Source: Kappaphycus alvarezii
Lineage: Eukaryota; Rhodophyta; Florideophyceae; Gigartinales; Solieriaceae
Direction: 5' to 3'
DNA: 64,000 bases
NCBI GenBank assembly: GCA_002205965.3
Contig: NADL03000512.1
Location: 1,488,001 to 1,552,000, forward strand
In this document: in pieces, positions 50,985-61,324 of the stretch
How the letters are laid out: every line of letters starts with the position of its first letter
How positions within the stretch are numbered: position 1 is the stretch's first letter
Program-made: the position numbers and the translations under genes
Notes under the pieces: generated by a model
The model's input: the letters and a program-made list of their open reading frames with translations, nothing else
Told to the model about the DNA's origin: nothing
Databases searched by the model: none

Positions 50985-52657
50985 ATGGATCTCAACGCTG
51001 CTCGTATAACGTTCACAGGGGCAAGACTGAAGACGTTGAGGAGTTTCTTTACACATATGTCAACGTTGTGATGCGAGAGAAGGGCGATGAAGAGAAGGCC
51101 GCAAGTATCTTCGCCTATCTTCATGGTGACGCAAAGCACAAATATAAGTCCAAGTTTATCGACGGGTGGTCTCTTAACGGGAATGGGCGTAACTTCGGTG
51201 AGGTATGTGAGTGGCTTGTGAAAGAGTATGCTAAGGAGGTAGAACCAGATGAGATGATTCGTACCGCCATAGAGGCCCGGCTCAACTTCGACGATTTGTT
51301 AAGCTCATTGGTGTACTTGTGTGATCTTTATGAAAAGGCTGGGTTCAACGCCCAAGCCAAGTACGGAATGCTGCGTAAGGCGGCTATGGGGGATAAGCGG
51401 CTCTCCGATTTCCTCCTCATCAAGGGCCCTCACACTTTTGATGAACTGAAGGGTACCATAGTAGAATTTGTCAAAAATTCGGAGACGTTTCAGTCACTGA
51501 GTGAGGTACCGAGGGAAACCCGCACATCGATGTCTATCGTACATCCTGAAAAGAATTATCAAAGGCCGGCTACTAGTGCAGCGGCATTAGAATCTGTCAG
51601 GAGCGATGTCAAAAACTTGGAAGAAAGGTTGGAAACCCGATTCGATAATCGACTTGACATGATAACCTCGCAGTTGGAAAGCCTTACTCTTACCATTAAG
51701 AAGAACCAGTCTGGGGCCCCTAAGGCCGCAGAAGTCTGTTCTTACTGTCACAAGCCTGGACACTTTGCAAACAGGTGTCCTGATAATCCACATAGAAACA
51801 CTCGTTGTGCAAAGTGCGGTCGATATGGGCATCATGAAAGTAACTGCTGGTCTAAAGACAACAGAAGAGCAAATTTATCGGAAGCAAGGAGTGAGTCAGG
51901 ACCAGAGGTGAAAATCTTACAAAATAGAAGGGATCAAAGGTTGACGGATGCCGGTAACGTATCCATCGCTGAAGAGATTAGTCAAGTCAATGTGACAAAA
52001 AGGGATGGGGAAGGGAACATTTTATCGAAGAAACCTAGGCTAGAGTATGGAATGCTGGAGCATATCCCAGCACCTGTACCTCCTCGAACCAAGAGGTCTG
52101 ATCAAGTTGTTCCAGGAGTGGGAGTCACTCCGGCCAAGAAGACGAAAAAGAGTAAGAAAGTTAAGAGTATCTCTAAGGACGTACTAGAGTATGTGAAGAG
52201 GTACAATTTGGTGGCTGAGCTTGCATCGGCCCCAACTGGGATAACGTTTGGTCAACTTTTGAGGGGCGACGCAGAGGATGCGAGAAAAGAACTCAAAAAA
52301 ATTATCAGGTCTAATAAGTCCGCTAAGGGTAAGAAACTGTTTCTTCAATCGGCCTCGACAGCACCAAGACGTCTTAAGCTGGTACCAGTCAAAGTATTGG
52401 GTATGAAAACCCAAGCTCTCTTCGATTCGGGTGCTGTTCCAAACCTCATTTCAGAAACTTTGGTGACAGATCTAGGTCTCGAAATTACTCCAACGACTCG
52501 AAAAATAACTGTAGCGGATGGAACCGTCTCAAAATGCATGGGCACTGTTGACAAGGTTTCCGTGTTCTTTGGGGACTCTAAAGTTGATGTAGACTTTCTT
52601 GTCATGCCGGATCTCCCTTTCGATGCAATCATTGGCTGCCCCACATGGAAAGACTAG
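50985..52657 (+). CDS. Ty3 gag and protease
   Basis: A gag-like start MDLNAARITFTG is at 50,985. A single-base shift in a G run at about 51,013-51,017 leads into the long frame from KTEDVEEFLYTYVNVVMREK. The capsid region follows (to about 51,500), then a coiled segment (SVRSDVKNLEERLETRFDNR). Two CCHC zinc knuckles follow: CSYCHKPGHFANRC at 51,736-51,777 and CAKCGRYGHHESNC at 51,805-51,846. A basic segment (AKKTKKSKKVKS) comes next. The aspartic protease has DSG at 52,424-52,432 and ends DAIIGCPTWKD at the stop. Protease sequence appears to continue in the +1 frame (IDLGNQMVSVNI, to 52,859), so either programmed frameshifting or a mutation separates it from pol. Confidence 0.85.
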
Positions 52658-52905
52658 GACATGCATTGACTTGGGCAACCAAATGGTTTCAGTTAATATT
52701 GACGGCAGAACCGTGAAGATGCCCCTGGATTTCGACAAAAGCACGCATCCTGAAGATTTAAAAGAAACGGACAGTGAAGATTTCACTTCTAGCTATGACA
52801 GCGAAGATTCGGAACCAACTAACACTTTCGGAAGTGGAAAAGGGTACCCTCGGGGGTAATGAACATGGCATGGGACGATTATGATTCCGGGTTTGAAACA
52901 GATGA

Positions 52906-54755
52906 CGACTGGATTCTAGGATAAGTTTGAAACCCGAATGTGTTTCTTTTTGCGATGATATCGAATCAAAGGACAGAATTCGGAGCATGAAAGAAGATTA
53001 CCTTTGCAAAGAAAATAAGAATACGTCGAATTCCATATATGAAGATGTGAGCACGACGGAAGAGGTCCTTCAAAATATTGAGGTTGAGGATCAAGAAGAA
53101 AAAGGGCGCCAAATGGCAGAAATCCAAGGAAAAGTGCAGCACCTTCCCGCCCCCGCCTCACTGAAAATATCCGACATGTTAACATCTTCCGAAGTAATTG
53201 CATGGAGCGTTTCAGATTTAAGACAAGCAAGTGTACCGGTTACTCACTCGTTCGAACTTACCGACACTCAACCGATTTACCACAAGCCTAGACGTCAACC
53301 GCCAAAATATGACCAATTTATCTCAGAAAATGTTACAAGTATGCTGAAAAATGATATTATTCGACCAGTTTCATCCCCATGGTCGTTTCCAGTTGTGGTC
53401 GCACCAAAGAAGGATGGAAAGCTGCGTTTTTGCGTCGATTACCGACAACTGAACCAGAGAATGATACCCGATCGATTTCCGATTCCGAACATGGAGGAGA
53501 TCCTCGAGGACCTGAAGGACGGGAGATATTTCACCTCAATTGACCTTTACACTGGCTATTGGCAGATTCCATTGGATGAAAAATGTAAGGAAAAAACAAC
53601 CTTTACCAGCAAAGCCGGTACGTTCAGGTTCGAAGTGATGCCTTTTGGTCTCATGAATGCACCAGCTACATTCCAAAGAATGATGAACGAGGTTTTGAAA
53701 GGACTTCCATTCGCAAGAGTCTATATCGATGATGTCGTCATATTCTCAGAAACATTGGATCAGCACATCTCGCACGTCAAGACAGTTGTGGAGAGGATAT
53801 CGGAGTATAGCTTGAAAATTAAGTTGAGCAAATGCTTCTTTGCGAAAACTTCTATCCAATTACTCGGTCATATCGTCGACCAAGAGGGAATTAGAGTGGA
53901 TCCAGAGAAAACGAAAAAAATAAAGTTGGCACCAAGGCCCGCTTCAAAGACGGAGGTCCGAAGCTTCTTAGGACTGGCCTCATATTACAGAAGATTTATC
54001 AAAGATTTCGCCAAGACTGCAGCACCGTTACATGCCAGCACTACGAAGAACGGAAAATTTTACTGGAACAAGGAAATGGAAACTGCATTTCAGGAGCTTA
54101 AAGATAAGCTATGTGTCCCCCAGTTCTCATGTACCCAGATTTCAAGAGACCATTCGTTGTGGAGACAGATGCCTCAGAACGGTCTTTGGGTGCCGTTTTG
54201 TCCCAAAAAGATGAAAACGGAAGACTACACCCTGTTCAATTCGCAAGCCGAACTCTGAATGACGCGGAAAAGAGATACTCAGTCTGCGAGAAAGAAGCGC
54301 TAGCTGTCGTCTTCGCGCTGAAAAAGTTTCGCGTATACCTTTTATCACTCGAGAAATTTGTCTTGATAACTGATCACCAGGCACTTAAAACAGCATTCCA
54401 AAAGAAGGATGTACATCACCGCTTGGCCCGATGGCTCGACATTTTCGCAGAATATCGGTTTGAAATTGTGTATAGACCCGGACGCAATAATCAGCCTGCC
54501 GATTACCTATCCCGCTTGAGGGACGCACTGATTCCAAATGAAAAAGCTTCGGAGGACATCGTCGGAGTCGCCGAGTTGCAGTTGCCGAACGATAACGAGT
54601 ACGAAGCTAATATTCACGGACTGATCAAATTCCTCGATGGACTAGAAATGAGAAAGGTTGATCTTGAACACCGAAATTGGGTACGCAGGAATCAAAAGGC
54701 TTTTACATTGTGGAATGGGAAACTTTCCGGCACACTAAAGCCGGTCCCCGACTAG
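52906..54755 (+). CDS. Ty3 reverse transcriptase and RNase H (one frameshift)
   Basis: The frame is open from 52,906; no ATG near the start, as expected for a polyprotein. RT motifs: KLRFCVDYRQLNQ, FTSIDLYTGYWQIPLD, FRFEVMPFGLMNAPATFQ and YIDDVVIF (YIDD at 53,722-53,733), then LLGHIVDQEGI and RSFLGLASYYRRFI. A one-base change in the CCCCC run at 54,117-54,121 moves RNase H into the next frame: YPDFKRPFVVETDASERSLG, EKEALAVVFALKKF, TDHQALKTAF and GRNNQPADYLSRL. The frame stops at 54,755; a second shift near 54,720 continues into integrase. All domains look otherwise intact. Confidence 0.9.
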
Positions 54756-55870
54756 TGGCCCCTTTGAAAGAAAGAATGAAGATCTTGAGGACTTTCCATG
54801 ATGAGCTAGGGCATTGGGATCTCGAAACAACCAAAAAATTCGTAACTGAGAGATTCTGGTGGCCCGGTATCCATAAGGACGTCTATAACTTCGTGAAAAG
54901 CTGCGACAACTGCCAAAAATTCACTCCAATACGGAAGTATAAGACAACTCTAAGTTTTCCAGTTTCCGGTCTCTTTGAAACCTTCTCAATTGACTTCGCG
55001 GGCCCGTTCAAGGAAACTTCTTCCGGAAACAAATATCTCCTTATAGGGGTGGAACATCTTACTGGATGGCCAATAGCAGTTGCAGTCGAGGAGGCAAATG
55101 CTGAGGTGGTACTGAGATTCATCGAAAAAGAAATAATTGAACCGTTTGGTCTTCCAAAAAGGATCATCTCGGATAACGCCCTTTGTTTTACTGCAACTTC
55201 ACTGCTTCGTTTTTTGGAAGAGAAAGGGATTCAGCTGAAGACCGTTCTCGCATACGCTCCTATGTCCAACGGGAAAGCGGAGAGGATGGTTGGAACCATC
55301 AAACGAGCAATATCGAAAACTATGTTGGAGAATGAAATCCAGTGGGAAGATGCCTTACCAAAAGTGTTATACGGCTACCGTCGAAGAAGAGGAAGAAATG
55401 GACGCTCACCATTCGAGCTAATGTACGGAAGGGCTCCTAGAATGTTACAGAGAGACATGGAAACAAATATTATCGATGAAGAGAGTAGGGAAGTTGAACT
55501 ACTGGCCACCGAAGGCTGGAGATCACACCGCGCGCTAACACAGACAAGAAATAAGGATGCAGAACCTGCAGTCAGAACCTTTTCAGTTGGCTCTAAAGTA
55601 CTTGTAGTACATGGAAAAGCAATGCAGCAGGCTGTGAAGTGGCCGGCCTTCCAAACCAAGTACTCGAACCCTTGCATCGTCACGGAGGAAAGACACCCGC
55701 ACTATCAGCTCTGTTCAAGCTCAGGGAAGAGATCAAGGAGGGCCATCCATGCACGTCGTCTGGTCCCTTACCATCAGAGGCCTGAAGAATTCCTTCTCAC
55801 ACAGGACTATGCGCAACCACGGGGCATACTCATCTTTAACTATAGAATGATTCCTATGGGAGGAAAAAGG
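54677..55870 (+). CDS. Ty3 integrase (first half of a 755-codon frame)
   Basis: Zinc-binding HHCC: FHDELGHWDLE, then CDNCQKF. Catalytic core: IDFAGPF (Asp at 54,992), ISDNALCF (Asp at 55,172) and NGKAERMVGT (Glu at 55,280), all present. GYRRRRGRNGRSPFELMYGR follows. A GPY/F-like module (VKWPAFQTKYSNPCIVTEE, then RRAIHARRLVPYHQ) follows at about 55,640-55,770. Residue 1 of the frame is internal, since true coding comes in from the RNase H frame by a one-base shift near 54,720. The frame runs on without a stop into the extension described next. Confidence 0.9.
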
Positions 55871-55873
55871 GCC

Positions 55874-56944
55874 TGGGAATGGATCATCTCGGTTACGCGG
55901 GACTACTACGAACTCCACGTAATCATCCATTTCTACATTAATATATGCCTATGTTTTCGTACGTTGAACGGACCATTGCTACCTGAAGAAGATTTCCGAC
56001 TATTAATAAGAGTTCTATTTTCATTCCAAAACGGAAGGTTCACGGAAGCAGGTCCAGAGTTTGTGGAGGTAATATATCATTACTCTATAGGAAGATATGG
56101 AATGGTAGCTGCTGGAGACTTGTCGCAAACGTATCTGAATATTATCCGTCCAATTTACGTATTTCTCAAGAACAACCAAGACGTGCGACTGAGAGGTTAC
56201 GCCTTACCCCCGGATATGGAATACAGGCTGGTCCCGTATCCTCTATGGGAACCTTACGTTTCTCCGCCACAAATTGGGAACGTTGGAGGCGGCGAGGATC
56301 CTCCTGAAGCAGTGATGATGACCAGAGGAGGACCTTCAGGAGACAACAACCCGCCCAGAAGAGGTTCCGGTCGTCCCCCGAGAGGACCTCGTGCAGGTCC
56401 CAGTACGTCAGGAGCTGGTCGCGGCCATTCATCGGGACCGTCCACCACAACTTCATCTCTAGCTCTCCTTCACAACCATGCACAGCATACAGTCGGAAGA
56501 AGAAGATTATCTTTTTGGCTGCGCAATATCTCCGAGGATGCGAACGATGCGCAGGTCATTTCTTATTTCATGATAAGCATCTGTTTATGTTTTAGGGCGC
56601 TACATGGACCGCACTTATCTTACGAAGATTCGTTCTTGATGATGCGCGTCTTCTTTTCTTATCGACATCCATTCCTCCGGCATCTTCCAGAAGAGTTTGC
56701 ATATCACATATATTTTTTCACTCTTGGAAGATTCGGAAGAGTCACGGAAGAAGAATGTATTCAACCCCACCTCGATGTGATCAAACCAATATATGAGGCT
56801 ATGCTACAAAGTGAGGTACCAGTAATGCGAACCTACTTTTTAGAGCATCATATTGGTAATCAGTTGCATCCGTACCCGTTTGAGAGACCATACATCTTAT
56901 CAATAAGACAGCGAACACTAACGGAAGCAGAAGAAGAGCAGTGA
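55874..56944 (+). CDS. C-terminal extension: two copies of an unknown domain
   Basis: In frame with integrase. Copy 1 (55,874-56,260) and copy 2 (56,513-56,905) share INICLCFRTLNGP / ISICLCFRALHGP, then an ED pair, RVLFSF / RVFFSY, a PEF/PEEF stretch, IGRYGMV / LGRFGRV, IRPIY / IKPIY, and YPLWEPYV / YPFERPYI. About 250 bp of Pro/Arg/Gly/Ser linker (PPRRGSGRPPRGPRAGPS) joins them. Each copy is ~130 residues, probably alpha-helical, with one hydrophobic stretch too short to be a convincing membrane span. I see no signal peptide, so an envelope protein is unlikely. I do not recognise the domain. It replaces the chromodomain found in other Ty3 elements and could serve in targeting or as a structural protein. 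Confidence 0.75.
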   Translation, partial: WEWIISVTRDYYELHVIIHFYINICLCFRTLNGPLLPEEDFRLLIRVLFSFQNGRFTEAGPEFVEVIYHYSIGRYGMVAAGDLSQTYLNIIRPIYVFLKNNQDVRLRGYALPPDMEYRLVPYPLWEPYVSPPQIGNVGGGEDPPEAVMMTRGGPSGDNNPPRRGSGRPPRGPRAGPSTSGAGRGHSSGPSTTTSSLALLHNHAQHTVGRRRLSFWLRNISEDANDAQVISYFMISICLCFRALHGPHLSYEDSFLMMRVFFSYRHPFLRHLPEEFAYHIYFFTLGRFGRVTEEECIQPHLDVIKPIYEAMLQSEVPVMRTYFLEHHIGNQLHPYPFERPYILSIRQRTLTEAEEEQ

Positions 56945-56962
56945 CGACCCGGGACGTTCGCC

Positions 56963-56977
56963 TTGAGAAAGGGGGCG
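56963..56977 (+). promoter_or_regulatory. polypurine tract
   Basis: GAGAAAGGGGGCG directly before the 3' LTR, the usual primer site for plus-strand synthesis. Confidence 0.7.
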
Positions 56978-58517
56978 TGTAATACAAAAAATGGTCCTCC
57001 CCTCATTTAATACAGGAAATGGTCCTCCCTTCACGTAATACAGGAAATGGTCCTCCCTTCACGTAAGACAGGAAATGGTACTCCCTCGTGTAATCCAGCA
57101 ACCTACAACGATCCCGCCCCTAACTTCTCCAACCGTCATTTCCAAATTTACTTCCATTTTATCTAGATATTTTTATACTGTATTTAACCCTCTGAATCGA
57201 CCCCGAATCAAGTCCCTTTTCCCTTTTAGCTTACCTCCTCCTCCAAATTCGCCTTTTTTTGAGAAGAAGGGCGCAAATGCACTATTGCAAAATCCCTTGC
57301 AGATTTATTTTACCTATTCCTAATCTATAGAACCTGCCCCGGGAGCCTATTTAAACCCCTTTATTCTAAGTTCCAAATGCCCCCGATCATTTTACTCATC
57401 ACCCCTCTCCCCCCACACACCCAAAGCACCCCCATTGCCTCCTGTTCCCCAACTTCTATCACAATGAGCAACCTTCGCCCCTCTGTCCCTATTTCCAAAA
57501 ACCGCCCTTCCCGTTCCATCAATGGCCTTCGTCTCGCCGCCTACGGGCCAACCGATGCCGACGACTACATCCGGCGGCAAACAAAGAAGCAAATCATCGA
57601 GTTCGTGCGCCGCCTCTTCATAGAAGAAGAAGCGAGGGAGGTAAGTCCGGGAGAGGCTGAGAAGGTCGAGGAGGAGAGCGGGGAGTCCTTCGAGGAATGG
57701 TTAGCCCCTGAGCTAGTGTACGAGGATCAGGAAGATGAGGATGAGGAGGATGAGGATGAGGAAGAAGAGGATGAGGAAGATGAGGAGGATGAGGAGGATG
57801 AGGATGAGGAAGAAGAGGATGAGGAGGAGGAGGAGGATGAGGAGGATGAGGCAACAGGGGGCATGGAAAGTGTTGGACCGGTGGGGCCTGGAATAGAGAG
57901 TATGGATCAAGTTGTGCCCACGATGGAACCGGATGGAGATATCTTTAGTAGTCTAGATATCTCCCAGGGGGAAATAGAGAGTTGTGAGCCATTCGCAGAT
58001 ATTTGTGGGGACTGCTTGGACAGCATGGATATTTTAGAGGAGTTGTTTGGATCTGATTTAGAGAATGGGAAATAAGAGGACCAAATTAATTGTTAGTTTC
58101 TTAAGTATCTTTTGCTTAGAGTATATTGTCCACACAAAGTATTTTTATGCATTTCTTAGTATCTTCTGTAGTTTTGTTCGGACTTTAGGGGTAGCCAAAA
58201 GTCTATATAAGCTGAGTAAACTGCTTCCTCATGGAGAGGTCAAGCAAGTTGGCAGACAACTTCAAGCCAAGTCCCGAGTAGTAGGAAGTTGAGAGTCAAC
58301 TTCAGACCCAAGAACACTTTTTCTTACGCTGGTCGCAGAGCGTCAGTGGTAGACTCTGCCCCTTTTATACTTGCTTGTAGCTTCCTCAACTCTCTTCTAT
58401 ATACACTCCCTTTTGTTCGTTCAACAATACCACGGCAGCACTTTTGTCGCTCGCAACACCTCCTTCTCAGGGTAATCGGTTCTGAGGATCTCTTCCCCCG
58501 CCGATTTATCCCTATCA
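56978..58517 (+). repeat. 3' LTR of the Ty3 element
   Basis: 1,540 bp, collinear with the 5' LTR. Differences cluster in the GAG/GAT tract. TATA-like boxes are at 57,347-57,357 and 58,202-58,211. Confidence 0.93.
57464..58075 (+). CDS. LTR-encoded acidic protein, subfamily 1, intact in the 3' LTR
   Basis: 203 codons from the ATG at 57,464 (MSNLRPSVPISKNRPSRS); upstream in-frame codons to 57,377 are not conserved as protein. The conserved N-terminal block carries GPTDADDYIRR. The Asp/Glu tract (residues about 86-126) is encoded by GAGGAT repeats. The conserved C-terminus has MEPDGDIFSSLDIS, FADICGDCLDSMD and LEELFGSDLE. It lies in the U3-like part of the LTR, between its own TATA and the conserved second TATA. 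An ORF inside an LTR is rare among retrotransposons; the best-known parallels are accessory genes of complex retroviruses. An AG-GTAAGT donor-like site lies inside the frame (57,639-57,646). Confidence 0.75.
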   Translation: MSNLRPSVPISKNRPSRSINGLRLAAYGPTDADDYIRRQTKKQIIEFVRRLFIEEEAREVSPGEAEKVEEESGESFEEWLAPELVYEDQEDEDEEDEDEEEEDEEDEEDEEDEDEEEEDEEEEEDEEDEATGGMESVGPVGPGIESMDQVVPTMEPDGDIFSSLDISQGEIESCEPFADICGDCLDSMDILEELFGSDLENGK

Positions 58518-58522
58518 AACCG

Positions 58523-58565
58523 ACCACATCTTTCAAACATTAAAGCACCCAAACATTTCCACCCT
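58523..58565 (+). repeat. non-LTR tail end adjoining the Ty3 insertion
   Basis: ACCACATCTTTCAAACATTA then AAGCACCCAAACATTTCC. With AACCG in front it matches the duplicated unit at 3,399-3,460, so the Ty3 element inserted into a pre-existing non-LTR tail. Confidence 0.6.
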
Positions 58566-59022
58566 CAAATGCACCGTGCCGCAGGGTCCCATCACAGGCA
58601 GGTTAGTGTCCTTCTCCGTGGCCGTAATAATCCCACTCTTGCGCCATAACGTCTACCCACAGACGCCTTTGGGTGCTGTTTGGTAGTCGGAGGCTTCCGC
58701 CAAGGTGGAAGATTGGAGCTTCCCGCCACTAAATGGCGGGCGGGGGTGTTCGGTACCACAGGGTAGTTCATTATGGGCCTGCTTCTTTGGGGAACAGACG
58801 GTGCCGAGTGAGAATCCGAGTTAAGCCGTCAAACATTGCGAACAAAAGGTCCCCAGGGAGCGATTCAAACCACACTTTGCTAACTTTGACGCTTTCACAC
58901 GAGGTAGAAGATCACATATGATTGCCGCCACCACATGACCGATCCCGTAGTCACGCCACACAGTTACACTATGCAGGCGGGTGAACCGTTGGAGTTCAGA
59001 CACGAGGCGCTTGACTTGTACA
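58566..59022. other. no recognisable gene
   Basis: The minus frame of 96 codons (58,821-59,111) and the plus frames show no family resemblance. Confidence 0.4.
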
Positions 59023-59068
59023 TAGATCGGATATATCTTCAAGAGTAAAACACCAAACCTTTTCCCCT
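59023..59068 (+). mobile_element. short non-LTR tail insertion
   Basis: AGATCGGATATATCTTCAAG then AGTAAAACACCAAAC and TTTTCCCC. Flanks TTGTACAT and TGTGCAT are similar, which allows an imperfect target duplication. Confidence 0.5.
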
Positions 59069-59817
59069 GTGCATGTAACCTGTTGAGGTCTTGTTCCGGC
59101 TCACGGAACAATTTCTAATGTGGATGTCCACCACTATTGTAATAGATGTATTGGCTGTAACCCAATCATATTTCATATCTGAGTGTTACTGTACTTTATA
59201 GTACTGTACTGTACAATAGATGCATGTAGTGAGAAACCTTAAAGCGAACCTCAAGGCCACTCATTAGACAGGCTCCATAGGAAGTAACTGCTTATAAAAA
59301 TCACCAAGCAATACTAATCAATAAATGCACAATTTCTTGAGACAGTTTACACAGATCTGCCCCTTGAACGCTTTGGAAGTAACCTCTTTTCATCTCTAAT
59401 CAGTAAATTACCCCAATGTTCCCTGTTTATGTTCTTCAACTGTGACACGGAGTACTTTAAAGTTCGTTAGTGGATCAGTTCGTGTTGTTTATTGTATTGT
59501 GAGAATGCTTGCTAAGGCAAAATGAGGCGCCTAAACAAGCTTGTCAATGGTGACATCTCCCCAAGGGAGAAAATGTGGGGTGACTTAATATTTGAAAAAT
59601 ATGATCGGTGGTGGCCAGGAATATCCAAGGAATGTGAATTGGATTCTAACAAATATACATATGAAGAGTGCCAGCTACACTAATCCGTAATTTACCAGTC
59701 ATGCATTGGAATTTGGGCGAGAGAGTAAAACAAATGAATTCACGCCAATTTCTAGTAAATTACAGTAACTACGAGCCTTCATTTTTTACAGTCTTCACGG
59801 GAGCCTGTTCCATTTCA
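59069..59817. other. no recognisable gene; one tail motif
   Basis: TACAG words lie at 59,186-59,216 and a terminal signature (ATCAGTAAATTACCCCAATG) at 59,398-59,425. GATGCATGTAGTGAGAAACC then AAAGCGAACCTCAAGG (about 59,218-59,257) matches the tail at 19,575-19,615. There is no gene. Confidence 0.45.
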
Positions 59818-59822
59818 TCATC

Positions 59823-61319
59823 TGTTGTTATAAAACGGCTCTTTCTGTAGGAGAGCGGCCCTTCTCATAAACTTCTGTCTTCTGCTTCCTATGAGGTTTC
59901 AAAACAACTCTTCCCCCCTATTTTCTTTTAAGAACAAAATCATGAAACGAAATTTCCCCTATGAATCCAAATTCACTGTACAACTCCATTTCCATTTTAA
60001 CTCTGAGGATATAGGTCCTCCTTTTCCAAAAAAGAAATCTTTCTACTCTTGATCTGCTTCGTTCTCCAAAATCAGTTCCGATGTTTTCTCAAGCAGATTT
60101 TTTTTGTTATTTATCTGATTGCATGCAATCTCAAAGCTGCAACATTATCTCACATTTCGTATTCCGTCCAAGACCATGATATTTTTCGAAGGCGTCGCCC
60201 TAGTTAAAGTTCCAAATCAACGTCGCTGAGGCAAAACCCCCTGCCATCAAATACCTCATCGCCTCATACTTTTTCTCCCTCAATATGACCAACCTCCCCC
60301 TCACCATCACCAAGTCATCCCGAGGCCACTGCCCCTCAATGCTCTAGCTTTGATTGCCAATGGACCAACTGCCTATGATGATTATTGTACAAGAAGTTAT
60401 GGGGAACGCGTTCGGGAGTGGGTCCGCCGGTACTGCTTCGAGGAGGCAGAAGAGGCAGAGGAGGAGGTAGAAGAAGAGGATGCAGAAGAAGAGGTAGAAG
60501 AGAAGGACGGGGAGGACTGGGTGGACCCCTGGGAGCCACTAGTGTACAACGGAGGGGAGTTGCTGTGGAGAGCGAAGGGAGGCTGAGGGAATAATCGTTA
60601 TTTCTGACCCTTCTGACAAAGATGAGGAGTAGCACGAAGAGAAGGGTGAGGAGGATGAGAAAGAGGGAGGCATGGAGAGTTTTGGAATGGTGGGGAGGGG
60701 GCTGGAACGTATGGAACACGTGGTTTCGACGCTGGAACCTGATGGGGGCATCTTTAGTGGTTTAGATATCTCCCAGGAGGAAATAGAGAAGTGGAAGCCG
60801 TTCGCGGATATTTTTGAAACTGCTTGGGTGGAGTAGGTATTTTAGAGGAATGTTTGACTCTGATCTTTAGAACTAAGATTGGAAGGAATAAATGTAGGTA
60901 TTTATCCTGATAATATCTTTTACTAGTCTTTCTCTCTCAAAAGATTCAGTTTGATGCATTTTTTGGTACTTAGCATGTTTGTTTGAGACTTCACGGCTAG
61001 CCAAAAAGTCTATATAAACTTAGTAAACTGCTTCCTCTTGTGGAGATCAGGCGAGCTTGAAGACAACTTCAAGTCAAGTCCCGAGTAATAGGAAGTTGCA
61101 AGTTAACTTCAGACCTAAGAACCATTTTTCTTGCACTAGTCACAGTGAATCAGTGGTAGACCCTACCCCTTTTATATTCTCTTGCAACCCTCTCAGCTGT
61201 CGTTCTTATACACCTCTTTTTTCGCTCAAATATACTACTGTATCACTTCTGTCTCTCGTAACACCTCCTTGTTGAGATAATTGGTTCTGAAGATCTCTTG
61301 CAACGATTTATCCCTATCA
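59823..61319 (+). mobile_element. solo LTR, subfamily 2, with perfect target duplication
   Basis: Starts TGTTGTTATAAAACGGCTC, ends TTTATCCCTATCA, and is flanked by TCATC at 59,818-59,822 and 61,320-61,324. 1,497 bp. It is collinear with the minus-strand copy at 62,096-63,351 over its whole length. Confidence 0.88.
60285..60862 (+). pseudogene. LTR-encoded acidic protein, subfamily 2, broken
   Basis: MTNLPLTITKSSRG starts at 60,285. The frame stops after ~20 codons and resumes shifted at 60,350 with NGPTAYDDYCTR, REWVRRYCFEEAEEAEEE, WVDPWEPLVYNGG. Another shift gives the SIM-like IIVISDPSDKDEE, and the C-terminal LEPDGGIFSGLDIS and FADIF follow. Three or more lesions. Confidence 0.75.
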
Positions 61320-61324
61320 TCATC

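Larger units (their letters stand above)
49366..58517 (+). mobile_element. complete Ty3/gypsy-like LTR retrotransposon with LTR-borne ORF and C-terminal extension
   Basis: 9,152 bp. The LTRs (49,366-50,896 and 56,978-58,517) begin TGTAATAC and end CTATCA. AACCG flanks both sides (49,361-49,365 and 58,518-58,522). A purine tract GAGAAAGGGGGCG abuts the 3' LTR. TGGTACTC, two bases after the 5' LTR, is the candidate primer-binding site. The order is gag-protease-RT-RNase H-integrase. Outside the variable acidic tract the LTRs differ at only a handful of positions by eye, so the insertion is young. A few single-base frame changes break the coding region. There is no chromodomain. Confidence 0.95.

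Noticed and set aside
55874-56944. Envelope protein downstream of integrase
   Set aside because: No signal peptide, no convincing transmembrane anchor, no separate start; it is an in-frame duplicated domain.
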